DNA from: Saprospiraceae bacterium
GTDB taxonomy: Bacteria > Bacteroidota > Bacteroidia > Chitinophagales > Saprospiraceae
Length of the DNA stretch: 19,188 bases
Reading direction: 5' to 3'
Assembly: GCA_016710625.1 (NCBI GenBank)
Contig: JADJVK010000043.1
Coordinates: 1 to 19,188, forward strand
Below, piece by piece: positions 15,853-19,188 of this stretch. Made by a program: the position numbers and the translations under genes. The notes beneath the pieces were generated by a model. It made no database searches and was not told the DNA's origin. It saw nothing but the letters and a program-made list of their open reading frames with translations. The number at the start of each line of letters is the position of its first letter. The stretch's first letter is position 1.

Positions 15853-16329
15853 CTATCCAAAAACTATAGAATGGATGGACGCCATTTTCTCTAAAGTATG
15901 AGCATAAGCAAGCAATTCTTCAACGGATTTAGCATCATCTACAGCTTTTAAAAAGGGAATTATTCCTTGAATACCAGCTTTTTCGATACTTATTGTATCC
16001 ATCCCAGAGGCGTAATAATCCCCAATTTTCTGTTCATTTGTCCCTTCTTTTGCTTGGCTAACCATTGCATTTTCACAGATACTTTTAATCTGATTATTTA
16101 TAGTATCTTGAATAATTTTGAAAATACCATACACTGATTCTGATGCAGGGATTGGGTTGTTTTTGAGCCAATTTCCATTAGCATATTCGAAGAAATCAAC
16201 TTGTGGTTTCACCGTTGTGTCAATATGACTGGCAAGAGGATCCATTTGTTTTTCAGCAGAAGGGGATTGGTTGTTTTTGCAAAAAATAAAAGAAGAGCAA
16301 ATGCTCAAAAAAATCAACAGTTTTTTCAT
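15853..16329 (-). CDS. M13-family metallopeptidase, N-terminal fragment
   Basis: The N-terminal piece has a hydrophobic signal sequence ending in SSFIFCKNN; the cysteine could be a lipoprotein anchor, although Phe at -1 is unusual. The M13 start block follows: QVDFFEYANGNWLKNNPIPA (43-62), YGIFKIIQDT (67-76) and IGDYYASGMDT (101-111). The frame ends prematurely at IHSIVFG because the A run 15859-15863 (plus strand) is one base short; adding one gives SIVFWIAQDD and joins the middle fragment. A TAnnTTTG-like box (TACTTTTA on the minus strand, 16342-16349) lies just upstream of the ATG. Peptide degradation in the envelope is the expected role of the intact protein. Confidence 0.85.
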   Translation of the reverse strand: MKKLLIFLSICSSFIFCKNNQSPSAEKQMDPLASHIDTTVKPQVDFFEYANGNWLKNNPIPASESVYGIFKIIQDTINNQIKSICENAMVSQAKEGTNEQKIGDYYASGMDTISIEKAGIQGIIPFLKAVDDAKSVEELLAYAHTLEKMASIHSIVFG

Positions 16330-16341
16330 GAATTTTTTTTG

Positions 16342-16349
16342 TAAAAGTA
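16342..16349 (-). promoter_or_regulatory. candidate -7 box for the M13 peptidase gene
   Basis: On the minus strand GC-TACTTTTA-C gives 7 of 8 matches to TAnnTTTG, 13 bp from the ATG at 16329. No clear -33 element. The gap 16330-16463 otherwise contains only a 10-bp palindrome AACCTAGGTT at 16426-16435. Confidence 0.3.
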
Positions 16350-16463
16350 GCGAATTCTTAAAATTAAGAGATAGTAATTATTTGAAATTAGACTAAAAAT
16401 ATAAAGTAAAATAAATATTATTAATAACCTAGGTTCTCATTGCAAACGCCCAATTTTTCGGTT

Positions 16464-16967
16464 TTAAAAAAAGCCATTTTCCATTTGTATTAACTCCCAA
16501 CAATCGCCATAAATGGAGGAATAATTTATTTTTATCGACTTTAGATTTTTATCAATATATTGATTAAAATGATCAATTTCTGCTTTATGCTTAAAAGTAA
16601 CTAAGTCAATGCTCTGTCCTGCTTGAAGGATTTTGCCTTTCCAGAGGTCTGTGTATAAACCATTGTTAATCAAGTTTTTCTCAAATAAATCCGAAAAGTC
16701 AAAAATGGTATCCTTTACAAAAATAAATTTTGAATCATTAATAATTGCTGGACCCACACCTTGATTGACTAAAATCATGGAGTAAGAGTTAGAATCTGGG
16801 TGGGTATTATAGGTTTCGAGGTGGGGCCACATGGAAGATTTTTGCTGTTCTCTTGCAATTTTGGTTTGTTGGATGGAAACGATAACAGCCAGTAAGGACA
16901 TAAATACTGCCGAAACACTAATTATTAGTTCGTAATTTATTTTTCTAGATTGCTTGTTTACAGACAT
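16464..16967 (-). CDS. hypothetical single-TM protein (167 aa)
   Basis: The protein has one N-terminal membrane helix (about 14-33) after a basic start, then a short Gln-rich helix QQTKIAREQQKSSMWPHLET (33-52) and a beta-rich domain containing ILVNQGVGPAIINDS (65-79) and INYSSIYGDCWEL (147-159). This layout (TM, IAR-QQ linker, SxWP, N-x-G-x-GPA) recurs in unnamed bacterial proteins; no function is known to me. The C-terminus MENGFF ends in a T7 run (minus strand). With six T's the frame would extend as FKTEKLGVCNENLGY, so the true end is uncertain. Start at the ATG 16967. It stands alone, 134 nt upstream of the M13 gene and divergent from parD. Confidence 0.75.
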   Translation of the reverse strand: MSVNKQSRKINYELIISVSAVFMSLLAVIVSIQQTKIAREQQKSSMWPHLETYNTHPDSNSYSMILVNQGVGPAIINDSKFIFVKDTIFDFSDLFEKNLINNGLYTDLWKGKILQAGQSIDLVTFKHKAEIDHFNQYIDKNLKSIKINYSSIYGDCWELIQMENGFF

Positions 16968-17109
16968 ATTATTTTAGTGGTTTTTAATTTTTTAAAAAAA
17001 AGAAATGAAGATATAAATAAAGTTGAAAATTATGATTTTGTAGTAGGATATTGTTGGAAAAGCTAATAATTAAAAGTAATTGTAAATAAAAAAAACAATT
17101 AAATCAGCT

Positions 17110-17142
17110 TGGTAAAGTTACCAATATTTGGTAACTTTACCA
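17110..17142. promoter_or_regulatory. palindromic operator of the parDE operon
   Basis: A perfect 15-bp inverted repeat, TGGTAAAGTTACCAA (17110-17124) and TTGGTAACTTTACCA (17128-17142), is separated by 3 nt (TAT). Each arm is itself nearly palindromic (GGTAANNTTACC), giving two 12-bp sites with centres 19 bp apart. It lies 16 bp before the parD ATG and has no following T-tract, so it reads as an operator for the ribbon-helix-helix antitoxin, not a terminator. ParD-type proteins are known to repress their own operons through such repeats. Confidence 0.8.
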
Positions 17143-17158
17143 GTAAATTTATAAAATT

Positions 17159-17407
17159 ATGGGACGAAATACTTCAGTATCATTAGGAGATTATTTTGAA
17201 CAATTTGTTGATAATCGGGTCTCAGAGGGTAGGTATAAAAATGCAAGTGAAGTTATTCGAGCTGGTTTAAGGTTACTTGAAACTGAAGAGAATAAATTAA
17301 TTGCTTTGAAAAATGCAATTGATGATGGAATTGATAGTGGGATTTTTGAGAATTTCAATCCAGAACAGCAGCTTTTATCCTTAAAAGCAAAGAAGAAAAA
17401 TGGCTAA
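17159..17407 (+). CDS. parD: ParD-family type II antitoxin (ribbon-helix-helix)
   Basis: This 82-aa protein is the DNA-binding antitoxin of a ParDE module. Its N-terminal half is a CopG/Arc-type ribbon-helix-helix: strand NTSVSLGDYFEQFVDNRVSE (4-23), then helix 2 with NASEVIRAGLRLLETEE (28-44), the classical ParD signature. The C-terminal part (46-82), rich in acidic then basic residues, would wrap and neutralise the toxin. Length is typical. It overlaps parE by 8 bp, so antitoxin and toxin are translationally coupled, and it is preceded by a strong palindromic operator. The protein should repress the whole operon, including the nuclease gene, when bound to ParE. Confidence 0.93.
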   Translation: MGRNTSVSLGDYFEQFVDNRVSEGRYKNASEVIRAGLRLLETEENKLIALKNAIDDGIDSGIFENFNPEQQLLSLKAKKKNG

Positions 17408-17699
17408 ATATTTAATTACAAATAAAGCTGTTGAAGATTTATCTAAAATTTGGGAATATACTTTTGATAATTGGTCTGAAGATCAAGCTGATAAATATTA
17501 TTCAAAGTTGATAAATGATTTTCAAGAGTTAGCAGAAAACAACTCATTAGGAAAAAAATATACTTTAATAAATAGTGATATTATTGGTTACAAATCGGGG
17601 CAACATATTATTTTTTATCGTATTTTAAATATAAATGAAATTGAAATAATTAGAGTATTACATTCTAAAATGGATTTGAAAAATAGACTAAAAGACTAG
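17400..17699 (+). CDS. parE: ParE-family type II toxin
   Basis: A 99-aa RelE/ParE superfamily toxin. Marks are the N-terminal LITNKAVEDLSKIWEYTFDN (5-24), the central helix hairpin with WSEDQADKYYSKLINDF, GYKSGQHIIFYRI and the C-terminal IIRVLHSKMDLKNRL (83-97), the usual ParE ending. Known ParE toxins poison DNA gyrase, whereas RelE relatives cut mRNA on the ribosome; the RelE-type catalytic residues are not evident, so gyrase inhibition is the better guess. The start overlaps parD by 8 bp. A nuclease gene follows after only 6 nt, an uncommon third member for such an operon. Confidence 0.93.
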   Translation: MAKYLITNKAVEDLSKIWEYTFDNWSEDQADKYYSKLINDFQELAENNSLGKKYTLINSDIIGYKSGQHIIFYRILNINEIEIIRVLHSKMDLKNRLKD

Positions 17700-17705
17700 T
17701 AAATT

Positions 17706-18824
17706 ATGGATAAATGGAATAAATTATGTTTTTATATGTCTGAAAAAGTTGGGTCAGAAATTTCAGAAAGAGAATATGAAAAAATCGTTGAAAGAGGATT
17801 AGAAATTTTAGGTTGGAGTGAATATTCTGGTGATTTTGAAATTCGTCCAAAATTTCAACTCGGATCAGTGAAAAATAAAATGATTCCTGATTTTGTTGTT
17901 AAATCAAATATAACAAATAATAAATTATTTATAATTGAAATAAAGTCACCTAAATTAGATTTAAATGATATTCACAAAAGACAGTTATTAACTTACATGA
18001 GACAATTTAAATTGGATTTTGGATTGTTAATAGCAAAAAATATTCAAATTTATTACGATGGAAAATTGAATAATAGTGATGAACCAATTCTTTTAGAAAA
18101 AATAGAATTTATAAGAGATAGTGAAAATGGTAAAAAATTTACTGAACTTTTTTCGAAAGATAATTTCAATTTTGAGCAATTAAATGAATTTGCTCATAAT
18201 TCAATTAAATTATTGACTGATTATGAGATTGAAAATCAAGTAATTAAAATATTAAAATCAGAAAATTTTAAAAATGAAATTATAAATTCAATTTCAAATA
18301 TTTTATCAAATAATTTTGATAGAAGTATCATAATTAAAGCTTTGGAAAAGATTACTATTGAAATAAAAGAAAATAGTAATGAGATTGATTATTCTGTAAA
18401 TCCAAAATCTTATTTTAATAAAAATGATTATAATGTTAATATTAAAAACTCAAAACCAATTTCAAAGGATTATTCAAAGTATATCATAAATAGCAATGGA
18501 ATAAAACTTCCGAAAAATAGACTCGTTTTGGAATTAGTTAAAGATTTTATTACCAAAAATCCGATGAATTACAATGATTTAAAGAAATTGTTCAAAGATG
18601 AATATCAAGGATCTATTGGAGTTATAAACAGATTAGATGAAGTTAATCAAAAATATTATAATACAGATAAGAAAAGGCACTTCACTAAAACAAATGAAAT
18701 ACTTATAAGCAAAGATTATATTGAATTTGTAGTATGTAATCAATGGGCGAATTCATTAAATATTGATAATATCTTAAAATTAGCAAAGAATCTTGGATAT
18801 AAAATCGAGACTTTAGAATCTTGA
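17706..18824 (+). CDS. orphan HsdR_N-type PD-(D/E)XK nuclease with extra C-terminal domain
   Basis: A 372-aa protein whose N-terminal domain matches the nuclease domain of type I restriction HsdR subunits: an acidic helix (EREYEKIVERGLEILGW, 21-37), Asp62 in IPDF, Glu78-x-Lys80 in IIEIKSP, and Q93xxxY97 in RQLLTYM, so the full catalytic set D-ExK-QxxxY is present. The middle (about 150-260) is helical and Asn/Ile/Lys-rich. A C-terminal domain (about 268-372) contains NRLVLELVKDFI, GVINRLDEV and EFVVCNQWANSLNIDNILKL followed by NLGYKI, a pattern I associate with small DNA-binding C-terminal modules but cannot name. There is no helicase, methylase or specificity gene nearby. It starts 6 nt after parE and likely shares its promoter. 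Very AT-rich, consistent with horizontal transfer. Defence or TA-linked role is inference. Confidence 0.85.
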   Translation: MDKWNKLCFYMSEKVGSEISEREYEKIVERGLEILGWSEYSGDFEIRPKFQLGSVKNKMIPDFVVKSNITNNKLFIIEIKSPKLDLNDIHKRQLLTYMRQFKLDFGLLIAKNIQIYYDGKLNNSDEPILLEKIEFIRDSENGKKFTELFSKDNFNFEQLNEFAHNSIKLLTDYEIENQVIKILKSENFKNEIINSISNILSNNFDRSIIIKALEKITIEIKENSNEIDYSVNPKSYFNKNDYNVNIKNSKPISKDYSKYIINSNGIKLPKNRLVLELVKDFITKNPMNYNDLKKLFKDEYQGSIGVINRLDEVNQKYYNTDKKRHFTKTNEILISKDYIEFVVCNQWANSLNIDNILKLAKNLGYKIETLES

Positions 18825-18829
18825 AAATT

Positions 18830-19188
18830 TTAAATATAAAAAAAGCCCCATCTAAATAAGTTGGAGCTTTTACATATATTGTCAAATCGCATTTTAAAAA
18901 GACTATTCTGGTTTTGCCCAAAAGACAGCAGGTTATTTGTAATGTAATTGATGAAAGTTACATTATTCGTTTTGTTAGTTACTTCCTTTTTTATGGGTGT
19001 TTGACCCAAACCATCAAGGGGGAGTAGCTCAACATAAACTGCTTTTTTACCTGCTAATCTTGTTTCCACATCATATTCACTATTCAATGGGCATTCAATT
19101 CTGTGCAAATTTTCGCCATATAATTGTATAAATATTCCTTTTTGGTAGTAGTTGATTTTATTCCAATTAGCTGTTGATTCAGGATTAA
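18830..19188 (-). CDS. 3' part of an unidentified gene, running off the window edge, likely frameshifted
   Basis: The minus-strand frame is open from the window edge (NPESTANWNKINYYQKGIFIQL…) to 18830, about 119 codons, with a coherent middle part KKAVYVELLPLDGLGQTPIK and VTNKTNNVTFINYITNN. As written it then reads through the terminator hairpin into low-quality sequence, which is unusual. If the CC at 18931-18932 (GG on plus) had one more base, the end would be ITNNPAVFWAKPE followed by TAG at 18903-18905, neatly before the terminator. I regard that as the likely true C-terminus. No domain can be named; the start and most of the protein lie outside the window. Confidence 0.7.
   Translation of the reverse strand, partial: NPESTANWNKINYYQKGIFIQLYGENLHRIECPLNSEYDVETRLAGKKAVYVELLPLDGLGQTPIKKEVTNKTNNVTFINYITNNLLSFGQNQNSLFKMRFDNICKSSNLFRWGFFYI
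18838..18871. terminator. terminator hairpin between convergent genes
   Basis: AAAAGCCCCA (18841-18850) pairs with TGGAGCTTTT (18862-18871) through 10 positions with one C/A mismatch on the plus strand, which becomes a G-U pair on the minus strand. The minus strand is followed by a T7 tract, the plus strand by only TTTT. It should terminate the minus-strand gene well and probably the parDE-nuclease operon too, whose stop is 14 bp away. Confidence 0.8.

Noticed and set aside
17159..18824. A complete type I restriction-modification system
   Set aside because: Only an HsdR_N-like nuclease domain is present; there is no helicase domain, methylase or specificity subunit in the window.
18703..18921. 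72-aa minus-strand frame across the terminator and the nuclease 3' end
   Set aside because: It reads through the hairpin and antisense into the nuclease gene; better explained as an out-of-frame piece of the right-edge gene.

Overview
The window looks like a chromosomal contig from a member of the Bacteroidota. The DNA is strongly AT-rich. Starts have no obvious Shine-Dalgarno sequence, and several lie downstream of TAnnTTTG-like -7 boxes. Many products are secreted proteins with short signal peptides ending in ...AQ or ...SQ, and two carry type IX secretion (T9SS) C-terminal sorting domains. No rRNA, tRNA, insertion sequence or CRISPR array was seen.

Layout. Positions 1-322 are non-coding, AT-rich and contain palindromes. 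On the minus strand, 2405-323 holds murB followed by two small membrane proteins that resemble each other in layout. On the plus strand, 2541-6629 is a compact run of three exported proteins: a helical protein with a C-terminal beta domain, a CotH-family protein with a T9SS tail, and an MbnP-like protein whose T9SS tail is out of frame. From 6626 to 16967 nearly everything is on the minus strand: glutaminase, prolyl oligopeptidase (split), an outer-membrane barrel, a GNAT acetyltransferase, a CoA-transferase, a GDYXXLXY/DUF2157 membrane pair (DUF2157 split), an M13 zinc metallopeptidase (split in three) and a small one-TM protein. From 17110 to 18824 on the plus strand is a self-contained accessory module: a palindromic operator, a ParD antitoxin, a ParE toxin, and a stand-alone HsdR_N-type PD-(D/E)XK nuclease. 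The window ends in the 3' part of a minus-strand gene followed by a terminator hairpin.

Two themes stand out. First, four otherwise well-conserved genes, and probably a fifth at the right edge, are broken by single-base indels, almost all in short A/T homopolymers. Correcting each by one base restores an exact reading frame and a normal-length family member. This fits assembly or sequencing error better than gene decay, although real phase variation cannot be excluded from sequence alone. Second, the most likely undescribed system is the parD-parE-nuclease operon: a toxin-antitoxin pair with a strong operator, coupled to an orphan restriction-type nuclease that has no methylase, specificity or helicase partner in view.

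The remaining genes are mostly metabolic or cell-envelope functions: peptidoglycan precursor synthesis (MurB), peptide and glutamine breakdown (S9 and M13 peptidases, GlsA), acyl-CoA metabolism, and secreted surface proteins.
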